From Platycnemis pennipes (lineage: Eukaryota; Arthropoda; Insecta; Odonata; Platycnemididae), in assembly GCA_933228895.1 (NCBI GenBank), contig OW121848.1, positions 133,194,615 through 133,258,614 of the forward strand: DNA of 64,000 bases, in the 5' to 3' direction. Numbering within the stretch: position 1 is the stretch's first letter; each line of letters begins with the position of its first letter. The notes under the pieces are model-generated. The model was not told the DNA's origin. It was given only the letters and a program-made list of their open reading frames with translations, and searched no databases. The translations under genes were made by a program, and so were the position numbers. Positions 1 through 10,612 of the stretch are shown one piece after another.

Positions 1-57
1 CGAATGCTGTCCACAAAGCACTCAAATCAGGGCCACCTTGTAAATTTAAAATATCCT

Positions 58-129
58 CCACTGCCGTGATTTGAAGTCAGACCCTCGGGGTGGGAAGCCA
101 GAACTCTTAACCAATACACCAATCCCTCA
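58..129 (-). mobile_element. tRNA-derived SINE head (degenerate)
   Basis: Read on the minus strand this is tRNA-like: an A-box-like block (TGGTGTATTGGTTAAGAG), an anticodon-arm-sized middle, then a B-box-like block (GACTTCAAATC) at the usual spacing. The match to the B-box consensus is imperfect and there is no clean acceptor stem, so I call a SINE relic and not a tRNA gene. The sequence at 1-57 may be its 3' tail. Confidence 0.45.
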
Positions 130-317
130 TTAAGAGAAAAAATATGCGAAGAGAAAACTAGCTAAATGTGACAAATAAATTTAGTTATTACAATTCAACG
201 GAGGTTGAGTCAATTGGTTTCTATCCTTGTGCAATAGAGAACTCATGGTAATATTATGTATGCAGTCTACACATTCATATATATCAATTTATTAACATGG
301 TAATTATTTAACTGGTC
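130..317. other. Unassigned AT-rich sequence
   Basis: No open frame, RNA-like fold or terminal repeat recognised. Confidence 0.5.
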
Positions 318-560
318 ATCATCATCATCGGTCAGCAATCCTAGGATTGGTTTGACGCTAACCTCCACTCGATTCTTCTATCGGCCAACCCCTTCATATC
401 AACGTAATGTTTCTCTTTTACATTCTTCACAACTTGCTATATCTCATACGAGGCCTGCCTTTTCCATTGTTCAGGTTCACCTTTCCCTCGACGAATGTCT
501 TCATTCTGGTTATAAGCTATCGGATGCCATAATTCTGGTGTCTTCATTCTAGTTCTTCAC
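318..560 (-). mobile_element. 3' end of an endonuclease/RT LINE (family L), truncated
   Basis: The minus strand matches the 3' end of the copy at 2416-2985. It encodes remnants of the KGRPRMRY and LADRRIEWR-type segments and ends in CCAATCCTAGGATTG followed by a GATGATGATG tail. That short tandem tail is a normal LINE 3' terminus for such families. The copy is 5'-truncated and holds stops and frameshifts. Confidence 0.7.
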
Positions 561-1399
561 AACTGGTTACACGTAACCCAAAGGCAGTATCACCATGGGA
601 GAGATAGCTGATCATGGATTTTCGAACTGGATAGAATGTAAAAGACGTGCGTGAACACTTGAAAATGAATCTTTAGTAGTTCATCCATCCCTACGACTGG
701 TCGAGGAATTTTTGAAGACGAGGAAAATAACGTGAGCGGTTTCATCCAACTCAAATTCATGCGGATATGATCTTTTGAACCTTTCGGAGAGCAGTAGTCA
801 CTCATCCTCCTCTCCTGTAATATGAAGGGATTCCACCCCTGATTATCCTCGTCAATACCAACTCGGAGATGATAAATATCGTGGATGACACCTTGACGTC
901 GGACCCTTCCCCCTGTTCCCACCGGAGCTATTTATTTCTCTTAAAACTTCCCCCGTCGCCGAATTTACGGCGGGAGGGGAGTAAGACGCCTTCGTCAAGC
1001 CCGGGCGGCCGAGGGAGGGATCGATCCAATTTACCGGGTGAGCGCAGGAGGCCCGCCGAGAGGGGCAGGGGGGTTGCGAGGGGGCGTAGAGGAAAGGACG
1101 GACGGATGGGGAGGCGGGAAAATATAAGGCCCGCAAAGCGAACAGACGGTGGAAAGCGATACCTTGAAAATTGCTTATTCGAAAGACGAGGAGAAACTTT
1201 TTGACAGCCAAGATCGAATAATAATAGGTTTATCGCCTCCTAGCTATGAGGGTAGAAACGACTTCGAGGGAGGATTCACGCGCTAAGTGAAGCTCACTGA
1301 TATAAATTGAGGTTATTATTTAATGCCCCATGGTGATTGCGTGGAGATCCACGTGACTCGGCAATAAACAAAACAATTGAGCGATGATTTTTTTTTTCA
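561..1399. other. Intergenic stretch with a GC-rich block
   Basis: Mostly unassigned. About 895-1130 is clearly richer in G+C and CpG than its surroundings and lies open in several frames on both strands. That openness follows from its composition. No motif ties it to a gene or promoter. Confidence 0.4.
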
Positions 1400-1937
1400 A
1401 ATGGGGTCGTTTACCATGTTTTTTTTTATTGCCAAATCTGATAGAGTTTGTAAAACAAAAAGACCCATATTTTTTCGTTTTTTGATCCGTCAATTATTTC
1501 CCGAGTTATAAGCGGCGAAAAACTGATGTTTTTAACCCTTTCGGAAAAGTGGGTGTGGTGCAACCTCTGACGTATAACGACTTCGTCCAATCACAACTGA
1601 GCCCGCGAAGTTACTTTCCCTTATCGCAATGCGGGAGACACAGCTGACTCTGCCAATAGGAGTAGTTGCGACAGCATCTGTGTGAGCAGACCTTCCGAGA
1701 ACCCCCCTCCACTCCCTTCCCTTTCCCTAAAAGCAGTTGAGGACGGGATGATAATGACGTCAATGTTATCACAGTGGCATTTTCGGTGGGCGTCACCTTT
1801 TGCTTATTTTCATTTTTGATTTACGAGTGAATGGTTGTGGTTAGAAGATTAATTTTTTCACTAAAATTATTTATAGTTTACATTTAACGATTTTGTGTAC
1901 AAAATTGCGATTTCGGTTCCGAGTATAAGCCCCCATT
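1400..1937 (+). repeat. Family A TIR repeat, full-length copy
   Basis: Starts with AATGGGGTCGTTTACC and ends with the diverged inverse of the same motif. The interior holds an AGTTATAAGCGGCGAAAA block, a TTTCGGAAAAGTGGG block, a TCCAATCACAACTGAG block and a CTCCACTCCCTTCCC tract. The same blocks in the same order occur at 10301-10612 (same orientation) and at 37762-38302, 49461-49990 and 50226-50434 (opposite). Length near 540 bp and short terminal inverted repeats suggest a non-autonomous DNA transposon. No transposase was recognised and no target duplication is clear. Confidence 0.7.
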
Positions 1938-2415
1938 TTTTAAAGTGACGGATGAAAGAATAAATAGCGAGAAGATTACATCACGCATTACTCAACAGGG
2001 AAACTGGAAAATTATTACGAAAGTGATACATATTTTTTCAACCCAACTCAAGTACTTGGCGTTGGTCTTCCCCAAATTAAATAGTTAACATATCCGGATC
2101 CATTCACAGCAAATTAGAGCTTCATTTGATTCAATTACGACATTTTCAAAAATTATTTCAGCCGTTTTTTACTTGCACTCATTTATGCCTTTCAAGAACT
2201 GCACAAACCCGTGCTATAATACCAACATATTATTAAAAGCCTGCTTTAAAAGTGTTCCATAAAATGAATATGGAATAATCACGTGCTCACGTATACGTCA
2301 TACTCTTTAAGGAGATAAATGCTATAGAAATTACGAATTTTATTGCATAAATTTACGTAAAGTACATTCCATATGGTCCAATATATCTCTTTTAAATACC
2401 TATTTAAATATGAAT
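1938..2415. other. Unassigned AT-rich sequence
   Basis: Nothing recognised on either strand. Confidence 0.5.
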
Positions 2416-2985
2416 AGCTGAAAGTCAAGCAAGAAAGAAATAGTAGAATAGCCCAGGCAAAGAGGGCATTCTATCAAAAGAAGAATCTACTTACAGCAGG
2501 AAATACAAGCGTAAAGTAAGGAAGAAGTTCATCAGAACATACATCTGGAGCATGTTTTATTGCGGCAGTGAGGCATCGACGATGACAGCAGCGGAGAAGA
2601 AAAGGGTGGAAGCATTCGAAATGTGGTGTCACAGAAGAATGTTGAAGATTAAATGGATCGACCGAGTAAGTAACGAGGAAGTCCTAAGAAGATTGAAAGA
2701 AAAGAGAAGTCTTCTGAATACCCTTAGAAGAATACGGGGAACAACTTAATCGGCCACGAGACATGACGGCTTGATGAAGACAATCGTCGAGGGAAAAGTG
2801 AACGGGAAGATTGGAAAAGGCAGGCCTCGTATGAGATACATGGAACATGTTGTGAAGGATGTAAAAGAGAAGAATTATGTCACAATGAAAAGGTTGGCCG
2901 ATAGAAGAATCGAGTGGAGGGCTGCGTCAAACCAATCCTAGGATTGTTGACCAATGATAATGATGAAGAAGAGATAGTCAAATGT
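2416..2985 (+). pseudogene. LINE family L, 3' end of the RT ORF with tail
   Basis: The translated plus strand gives the C-terminal part of an endonuclease/reverse-transcriptase ORF of a non-LTR retrotransposon. In order it has an AQAKRAFYQKK-like segment, then after a frameshift a TYIWSMFYCGSEA segment (family form close to YVWSVLLYGCE), AEKKRVEAFEMWCHRRMLKI, an EEVLRRLKEKRSLL segment, then KGRPRMRYME and RRIEWRAASNQS before the stop at 2939-2941. A premature TAA lies at 2747-2749. The 3' end is CCTAGGATTG followed by an ATGATGATGA-like tail. The order and motifs are typical of this LINE group; the exact clade is not assigned. The copy is dead through 5' truncation, one frameshift and one stop. 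Confidence 0.88.
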
Positions 2986-3487
2986 TTGCAAAGAACCCCC
3001 CTAAATTGATATTTTCCTCATGAGACCAAAGAATTTGCAACGCTTTAAAACCAGAAATGGCTTCCAATAGCAAAAAAAACTTTCCTAAGTCACACAGTAT
3101 GAAAAATACGCACCCTGTGAAACCCTAACGACGCCGTGCCCTAATGGGCCACGATCCTTCCCTCTGAAATGTCGAAAGAGAAGAGGTGATCGAATGGAAG
3201 AGTGATTTTTTGCGGCTTCGACAGTGGTGGAAAATGCAAGAAAGAGCGCACCTGGTAGTTTCCCACGGAGAACCATTATTGAGGGAGGAAAAAAAATATC
3301 TCCCAGCCAAAGCGAGCACGGAACTATAGAAACGGATGGGAGAGAGTGGAGTGGTCAAAAGAGCAAATAGACTTCCAGAAAGGAGGATGACGTCTCCGTC
3401 TTACAATTTTGGTGGACCAATGGCCAAGGTTATATCGCACCGTCCCACTTAATATCTTTTGATTCTAGGAAATCAAAAGCACCCATG
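2986..3487. other. Unassigned sequence
   Basis: Short open frames on both strands, none recognisable. Confidence 0.45.
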
Positions 3488-3566
3488 CCCTTGCAAGGAC
3501 TCAAACCCGCAACAATTTAGTTCAGATCAGCACGTTTTTTTTCCAACCTGGCTACCGCGGCCGGAA
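3488..3566 (-). mobile_element. tRNA-like SINE head (degenerate)
   Basis: The minus strand carries GCGGTAGCCAGGTTGG (A-box-like) and GGGTTTGAGTCC (B-box-like) about 50 bases apart. An A-rich run sits where the D-arm to anticodon region should be, and the ends do not pair, so this is not a working tRNA. Confidence 0.4.
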
Positions 3567-5060
3567 TGGGGAAGTATTAATGTCAAATAAAAACTGATAC
3601 CATCGTGACTGAGCCAGGATGCAATCCAGCCAAGAACATTGGTGAGAACTCCACTTAGGGAAAATATCTGCCTGTCCCCGGACTCAAAGTTTGGAAAAAT
3701 CGCGTCGGGTACCACAGACATTTAAGCAACCAAACCGTCCAGGTAAGATAGGATTTTAGGGTGCGTCAATAACTAAAGCCATTGGCACTACGCACAAACA
3801 AATTAACAGTTAAAATAAAATTTGTCACATAAAGCCTTAAACATCTCTTAAGTCTTGGGAGGACAGACATCACATCGACGTGTAAAGCATAAAAAAACCT
3901 ACTAAGTGGCAACACCAGTGTAGACCAGTGACCGGATGATACCGGCAAAAAAATGACGCGGTTGTCATAGTGGCGGAAGTTCATGTATGGTCCGCTACGT
4001 TGAACGAGGGCAATACCGCTAGATGAACCAAGACGAGTACTGATTCCTTTTTGTTACTTAAAATATCCTCTGCCATTCGGTGGAAACTTTATTTAACCTA
4101 CATGAGGAACGAGTTCACGGGCATCCATGAGAGCACACCAACACCAGTGTCGCCCACTGAAAATCCCTTAAAACATTCTATGCCGAGGTGGTTCGCTTCA
4201 AATAAAGTGTGTCAGGGTGCAGTACCCGATTCTCTGTCAGACAAGACTACCTAACAAACGTCCACCTCCAGTAGCGATTTTCTACACAATTGACACACAC
4301 ATGTGCTCAACTGGAGGTGACTATACCTACGGTAAACACGGAACCTACCATGCGAAACTGATAATGCTGGCATTTGAAAAAATGCATCACCTGTACTACC
4401 GATCAGTACTACCTGTACCGATCAGCCAAATCTCACTCAAGAGCCATAAAACAGCTGACTAATTGAATACCGACCAATTGGTTTGTGATCTAATAAAAGC
4501 ACTTTTACCATCACTGAATTGGGTCACAAAGGAATTTAACTTCATAAAAGTAATGTAAAATGTACTGATAATTTCCACTCTTTTGCAGGTTTAGAATACT
4601 CGTAATTAAATGTTAACAGCAAATTAATTCAATAAGCATAAACATTTGTGCAGAATTTACTGGCAGATGAAATTTATCAGCTATAAAAAGTTTCAAAAGA
4701 ACCAAAAATTATTCACGGCAAAGAGTATAAACTGCGGCAAGAAGAGAGTAAATGCAGTACAGATGGATAAATGCTTAAGCAAACTCCCTTACTTAAATAT
4801 TTAAACCTGATACGGCAAGAGGGCGTAGTAATTTGAAGCACGTAAGCAGATGCCTCACAAATGAAATCAAGGGCAGAACCAATTATATTGCTGTCTAATA
4901 CAAATCGAGCTACTATGGCCTTGACATACCTACTTTTCTAAGGAAAAGGGTAAAAAACACATTCTGTATCACTTTTCTTTACTACAAATATGCTACATTT
5001 GATTATTTTTTAATAAAAGAAGCCATTTTAAAATAAGAGCCTAAACACTCACTGTTGTAT
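3567..5060. other. Unassigned stretch with one short hairpin
   Basis: About 1.5 kb with no recognised gene. An inverted pair, CACCTCCAGT near 4263 and ACTGGAGGTG near 4310, could form a short hairpin. The remainder is AT-rich. Confidence 0.45.
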
Positions 5061-5062
5061 AA

Positions 5063-5296
5063 AGGCCGCTTTACACGATACATTTTTTTTGTACAATTTC
5101 TTGTACAAACGCTTGTATAAACTGAACGAAATTGTACGTTTGCCTGAATGGAATTATAACAGGTTCTATTTCCCGTTCAGTCATTCAGACATTCGCATAA
5201 GCGTTCGTACAATTTGCCGCTTTACACGGTACAATTTCCTCATACAAGAGTTTGTACAAGAAATTGTGCAAAAAATTGTATCGTGTAAAGCGGCCT
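5063..5296. mobile_element. MITE with long TIRs (AGGCCGCTTTACACG ends)
   Basis: 234 bp. Both ends read AGGCCGCTTTACACGATACA inward, and the inverted match continues for roughly 55 bases through TACAATTTCTTGTACAAAC-like sequence. Flanks are TAA on the left and TCA on the right, a possible decayed 3-bp duplication. It shares its end motif with 21539-22387 and more loosely with 32899-33444. There is no coding capacity. The 128-codon open frame crossing its right edge is incidental. Confidence 0.88.
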
Positions 5297-6017
5297 TCAC
5301 GGCGTCAAGTGCAGTCTTTCTTTATGGGAGTAAGAGGTCATCACTTGTAAGCGGAGGCACCGTCATTAGTAAGTTGGGTTACACGGTGATTGATCCTTCA
5401 AAGGTCAGTTTCGCCCGGCGCCAGAACGGCGCCAGTCGGGAAACACGCGTGGAAAAGGAAACACGCCAAAATTAGCACCGCGGTCTTCACAGAAGTCGGT
5501 AATATCGCCTTTTGATTAATACTCCGGGTGCACAGACAGGCGGGGCGGAATACGTGACACAGAAAGAGTGTTGATCCTCAAAGAACGCACAAGAGAAAAT
5601 AACAACCGAGAAACACGAGGCGCAACCACTGCCCGAAATACGTATCGGCGTCGAGAGCTCAAATACTCCTAATGCCGTCAGCATTCCTCAGTTGAGAAAC
5701 GGCACCCATATGCACGGGCAAGCCGATGACAAGGGTAATGTGTCTATTTCCTTTGGACCCTTCCTCGAAACTGTGGCGTGAGCCACTCGGCGTCGGCCAG
5801 GGAAATGGCACGACCACACTCTCCTCGAGTTGATTGACTCATTCATGATTCGTGTTTCATGCCTAATTTCTAATCAAATACGTTTCCTAATTTCCAATTT
5901 TCAATCATTAAACCATCATTAAACCATCACTAAAGCTTACGGATAAATATATGCCGAGAAATATCTTTATAATCTGTAATCCCCTCATGAGTACGTAGAT
6001 ATTAATAATCTAGCTAC
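5297..6017. other. Unassigned sequence
   Basis: Contains a local palindrome near 5418-5436 (CGGCGCCAGAACGGCGCC) and nothing else recognised. Confidence 0.45.
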
Positions 6018-6025
6018 ACGTGAAC

Positions 6026-6812
6026 TAGTGATGGAAAAATCGATTTCGATTAAAATCAAAAATCGAGTTTTAATAGCCAAAGATCGAGGAAATCGAGATC
6101 GAGCCATAATCTTCGAGTTTTGATCCAAACTCAATTTTTCAACTTCGATCTTGACCATTTCGTTTGATCTCAGCAGCGCGTAGTAGTCAGTAGAGGTCCT
6201 CGATGAACTGCCACTGAGGTCACTTCTTGTTAGAAGTAGATGCCAGATGAAGTTAGGCAATACCTCAACAGGCCACCCGTCGATAGGAAAGTCAACCCCA
6301 ATCCTCAGAAAGTCTGGGAGAAAATAAAGGATGAATACCCCAACACGTACCGTTTAGCGATCAGAGTGCTGAGTATGATAACGTCATCCGTCACATGTGA
6401 AAGACTTTTCTACAAGGCCGGTAAAATTGGAAAGGCACGCCCTACATCATCAAGAAAGTATCTTAATCAGTTGATCTTTCTTAAAAATTATAGTGAAGCC
6501 GAATGGTTTTAAGCGGTGATCCACATTAAAGTAAATTGTAAATTTTTACGACAAAATTTTCAAGAATGTTTTGCAAGTACATTTTTAGGGATTTTTAATA
6601 AAATTCAAATATGTATTATGAGCGTTTTTCAAATGAAAAATAAACATGTTTTTGTACCAAATGCATTTTTTTTCAAAGATTAACCGTAGATTTTTTCGAT
6701 TAATCGACCTTTTGGTTCAAATTTAGATTTTTGCTGAAAAGTCGAGCTTTTCATTTCGATTAAAAATCCATTGCTCGAAAAATCGATTTTGACCGACATT
6801 TTTCCATCACTA
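6026..6812. mobile_element. Internally deleted hAT transposon
   Basis: 787 bp bounded by TAGTGATGGAAAAA and its inverse TTTTTCCATCACTA. The 8-bp flanks are ACGTGAAC (6018-6025) and ACTTGAAC (6813-6820), matching at 7 of 8 positions as expected for a hAT target duplication. The subterminal regions are packed with ATCGA/TCGAT words, probably transposase-binding repeats. The only coding remnant is the C-terminal dimerisation domain at 6240-6512, so most of the transposase has been deleted. Confidence 0.93.
6240..6512 (+). pseudogene. hAT transposase C-terminal dimerisation domain
   Basis: A 90-residue open frame ends at the natural C-terminus of a hAT transposase. It shows VRQYLNRPP, a VWEKIKDEYPNTYRLAIRVLS segment equivalent to the usual W-W...YP..LA..L block, then SSVTCERLFYKAGKI (family form SxPsERlFSxAG) and YLNQLIFLKNY (family LxxLxFLxxN). 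The N-terminal BED finger and DDE catalytic core are absent, so it cannot catalyse transposition. The Met chosen as start is arbitrary, because the real start lay in the deleted part. Identity as hAT is firm from both the motifs and the flanking TIR/8-bp duplication. Confidence 0.92.
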
Positions 6813-6887
6813 ACTTGAACCTTGCATCTAACATGTTTCCACGAAGTAGTTGCATTGCAGCCCATAGTTGTTTGTCAGAAGTACGAG

Positions 6888-6943
6888 TTTGGTGATACCG
6901 TCACCAGGATGCCCTCGTGGCTCGCAGGGTACTGCGTAGATAT
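6888..6943 (-). repeat. LINE 3'-UTR hairpin core (family X), partial
   Basis: The minus strand carries TACGCAGTACCCTGCGAGCC followed by ACGAGGGC, a truncated form of the core seen many times at 53-60 kb. Confidence 0.6.
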
Positions 6944-7084
6944 TGATATAGTTACAAAAATTTGGAAATTCATTCGGAACCCGATTCAATGAAATCTGCA
7001 TCAAACATTGAATCAAAGGATTCTGAAATATCCTGATTTTTCGTTATTATGTATTACATTCGCTGGTTTAAACCATTTTTCTCC

Positions 7085-7180
7085 TAAATACATCATCTGA
7101 CATTCTCTAAGATCCCCTGCTCCTAAATTACGTTATGTTGCCTATAAACAACGTCATTTTTAGTTAATGATACAAGTGAC
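7085..7180 (+). repeat. Dispersed repeat B, copy 1
   Basis: TAAATACATCATCTGACATT, then CTAAATTACGTTATGTTGCC, then TATAAACAACGTC. The same blocks recur at 7912-8010, and the AAATTACGTCACGCTGC part recurs near 41642. Probably the edge of an old transposon. Confidence 0.6.
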
Positions 7181-7911
7181 AATTTTATGAGCAATTTCTT
7201 TAATTTCCAAATTTGATATTACCATAGAGTAAGTATAATAAGTATAATATCGAGGGCCCTACTGCATAGGACAAAACTTATACGTTTTGGACGTAGTACT
7301 GGAAGATTTTCATAGATGTCGGGGGAAGAATTATTTTGCTTTGCGTCACACACAATGTGTATCACTTCAATCGCTTTCGATTTTCTAATCGACTTAAGCG
7401 GTACAATCGAGAAGTGCCTTGTAGTCTGCTCCGTCTGCTCCTTGCAGCGGCGGATTGTGTTTTTGATGAATCAACGAATCCCTCCTGTGAAAAAATATGT
7501 TAGCTTTAGTATTGAGAGAAATCTTTACTTATCAATGTGACTGTTGACGTTAGGTAAAGGCATATTGTATAATTATAATAAAATAACAATAAAACAACAA
7601 CAGTAAATGCTAGTTGCCACTTAAACCGACTAGAAGAAGTAAAGTAATGGAAGCGATATATATCGTTTGTGACGTAACGCGAATAATTCCTACAACGCCA
7701 TCTATGGAAACTATCTAGTACTACGTACAAAACGAACAGTTTAGCCCTATGCCGTGAGCCCCTCTATGTTGTACTTTCATCTATTCTATGATATTACTTA
7801 CATTTTACTGAGAATCTCATCATTAATATCTAATTTTGGAATGACTCTTTATTAATAAGGACGAGAATCTTTTATTATGTTTTAAGTATGGCCTGATTTA
7901 AACTTTTACCC
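7181..7911. other. Unassigned sequence between repeat B copies
   Basis: AT-rich with short unrelated open frames. Confidence 0.45.
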
Positions 7912-8010
7912 CCTCAAATACATCACCTGACATTATCTAAGACTCAAACCCCTGAAATTACGTTACATTGCCTATAAAAATTGTCGTTTGTGGTGAATGA
8001 CACAAACTGC
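7912..8010 (+). repeat. Dispersed repeat B, copy 2
   Basis: AAATACATCACCTGACATTA, then TGAAATTACGTTACATTGCC, then TATAAAAATTGTCG. It matches copy 1 at 7085 in the same orientation, about 830 bp apart. Confidence 0.6.
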
Positions 8011-8171
8011 AATATCATCATAAATATTTGAGCTTGGAATGAACTACGCAACAATCATTCGCCCAACGACAAATACCTTCTTGCTGATTGCGCATAGTAT
8101 TAGTTCGCACAAACGCTTTTCCCCATCCTTCAACGTTTCGTATTACATGGACGGTCCTTAAGGGTTATACA

Positions 8172-8630
8172 TTATCATCATCATGGGTCAAAGATCCTAT
8201 AATTGGCTAGATGCAACTACACACCCGATTTTCCCATCACCTATCCTCTTCATGTTTACAAAATTATTCCCTTCCATGTCCCTAACAACTTGCTCTAAAT
8301 ATGCCATGCGAGACATTATTTTTCCATGCTTCTTCTTCATTCACTTTTCCCTCAACGATTGTCTTCATCAGGCCACCATGTCTCAATATATGAGTGAATA
8401 CGTTATCCCGTCTTCTTTCATAAGTTCTGAAAAGGATTCCCATTACTTCCATCCGTCTCTAGACACAGTTAGTCGTTCCATCTTATCTTCCAATCATTAT
8501 TCTGCAGTATCGCATTTATAATGATTTCTGCCTTGACATCTCTGCTATGGGTATAGTCAATGCCTCACTGCCGTCAAGAAACGTGTTCCATATATAAGTT
8601 CTACGCAAGTGTCTAGTTAGCCATTATTTA
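8172..8630 (-). pseudogene. LINE family L, 3' end (degenerate)
   Basis: The minus strand carries, in order, a GACGGCAGTGAGGCATTGAC block (GSEAL), a GAGACATGGTGGCCTGATGA block, AAGACAATCGTTGAGGG, and a terminal region ending near TAGGATCTTTGACCCATGAT with a GATGATGAT tail. This is the layout of the copy at 2416-2985. It is more diverged, with several stops and frame changes. The 112-codon plus-strand open frame here is a shadow. Confidence 0.75.
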
Positions 8631-8706
8631 CCTTTCAAGACCCAAAGATATCCTTTGCGAAAGTCAAATTGTCCCATGTAACGTGTCCAAATATTTGGAG
8701 AGAGGT
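8622..8706 (+). repeat. 80-bp direct repeat C, copy 1
   Basis: Shares AAGACCCAAAGAYATCCTTT, GCGAAAGTCAAA and CGTCCAAATATTTGGAGAGA-like blocks with 9270-9350 in the same orientation. Confidence 0.7.
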
Positions 8707-9269
8707 GAGGTAGGTAACGAGTGTTTAACTCCTTCAAACATTTGATGCCAAAATATTATAAATAGCTGGTCACTATGTGCTCATACATAAAAGGCATTCC
8801 ATAACGAAAGAAAAAATAAAGAACTAATTCACTATACAGTCGCGAATAATGAATCAATTTTTCTTCGTCAGCAGTGTGCCTACTTCCGTTTTAAAGTCCA
8901 GGTGTACTTCAATTTTACTGAAAATAAGGTCAAGAGAACGAACTGCTTTCAAGAAGAAATCGAAACTCCCGTTAATGGCACATTACCCGAGTTGAATTAC
9001 TACCTGTTGCACGTATCGAGAAGAAGCTGAAACAAAATGCGCATGTGTGCATTACACATTCCCTACACCTCGTAAACGTGTCTGTCTTTCGCCTAAGCAA
9101 TGCCCCTCATCGTTTATGTGATAAATGGGAAATATTGGACTACAACTATCTCGCCTATTTACGTGTTTTACCTGACCATAGTTGTATTTTTTAAAGGGGC
9201 GTATTCCAGACGTGAGCGTCGTAATCGATCGACGTTGCTTCTTTCGCACATGGCCCGCAATTTAATGCC

Positions 9270-9350
9270 TTATTTACCTATCAAGACCCAAAGACATCCT
9301 TTGCGAAAGTCAAACTGACCCATATAACTCGTCCAAATATTTGGAGAGAG
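9270..9350 (+). repeat. 80-bp direct repeat C, copy 2
   Basis: Second copy of the 8622-8706 unit, offset about 650 bp. The copies differ at roughly one base in ten by eye. Confidence 0.7.
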
Positions 9351-9820
9351 GGCCGCCAGAGAACAGGAAGTTGACTCGGCGTCCATCTCGAGAAACGTCG
9401 TACCCAGACAGAACCTGACGGTAATATCGGCCGTAGGAAGGGATGGGGTGACTAAGAGGGACCCCATTTCGATCACGCTAATTCGCATGACGCAGGTCAT
9501 GGGGCGATATCCCGGGAATATTAGGGGTTCGTCCACAAGCGTCCTTCGAGGAACATTAAGGATATTAAGCGATGTGCGAGAGCCAACAGGTCATTCACGG
9601 TTTCCGCAGGGAAAAGATTTCGAAAGTACCGAAGTAACAAGCAGATCGACGGGAATAGTATACAAAGATGTCTACATCGTCCATAGTACAATACAAACAA
9701 GAATCTATACTCACAGCTTGGGTGTGGCGGTATAGAGAGTATTATTATACATAGGCGCAAAACAAACGCGACTGCTAATGGGAAGAGAAAGAGTAAGTTC
9801 GCTCTTTTTTCCATGAGTCT
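9351..9820. other. Unassigned sequence
   Basis: Overlapping open frames on both strands near 9448-9877 with no recognisable motif. Confidence 0.4.
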
Positions 9821-9885
9821 ACGTGTATATAACACCATGCAAGCCGCCGAAATGGTGTGTGGCAGGGGGTGAACCAAGATCAGGC
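9821..9885 (+). repeat. LINE 3'-UTR hairpin core (family X)
   Basis: ATGCAAGCCGCC followed by GGTGTGTGGCAGGGGGTGAA and GGCATGCA, the same core as at 13000 and 53-60 kb. Confidence 0.7.
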
Positions 9886-10300
9886 ATGCATTTTAAAAAA
9901 GACCATAGTAAGTTCTATTGGGAACAAAAAGTGTGGTATTTTGAATCGTAGGGATGATAAAATGAAAACATGCAATTCGGAAATCAAAGAAAAGCGATTA
10001 TTTTTTGGATTGTGAACATTTCTACATAAGAATCCTTAAAATAAGGTGATGGTCGGGGTTAACACCATAATTACCTTGAATTGCTTTTTTTTGCCGCATC
10101 TTGAATACCTTTTGAAATGGAATTTCTTCGTTTTAAGAAGTCTATTTGGACAATTATAGTCCACGGATTAAATTTACTCTTAACGAGCACCATATATTCT
10201 TAAATATAGTTCTCAATGCACAGTTAAAATCTTTCAAAGAATTTTGGAGCGTGAAACATAGTTATCAGCGACAGTGTGCTTCGTGTACACTTCGCCATGT
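9886..10300. other. Unassigned AT-rich sequence
   Basis: Nothing recognised. Confidence 0.45.
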
Positions 10301-10612
10301 AATGGGATCGCTTACCATATTTTTATCCATGGGGTCTTTATTATACCAGTTTTTGAGTTATAAGCGGCGAAAACTGATATTTTCCACCCTTTTGGAAAAG
10401 TTGGTGTGCCAAAGGACTAGTACGTATTCCAATTCGCCCAATCACAGCTGAGACCACGAAGCTCCTTCGCCTTATCACAATGGGGGACACACAGATGACT
10501 CTGCCAATGGAAGTGGTTGCAACAGGATCTGTGCGAGCAGACCTTCCGCCCCCCCTCTCCACTCCCTTCCCTTTCCCCAAAATCAGACAAGGACGGGAGG
10601 TGGATGACGTAG
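10301..10612 (+). repeat. Family A TIR repeat, 3'-truncated copy
   Basis: Begins AATGGGATCGCTTACCAT and follows the block order of the 1400-1937 copy (AGTTATAAGCGGCGAAAA, TTTTGGAAAAGTTGG, CCCAATCACAGCTGAGAC, CTCCACTCCCTTCCC). It stops just after GGACGGGAGG; the second half of the element is missing. Confidence 0.7.

Noticed and set aside
5089..5475. 128-codon open frame
   Set aside because: It spans the right half of a MITE; the residues are the translation of its terminal inverted repeat.
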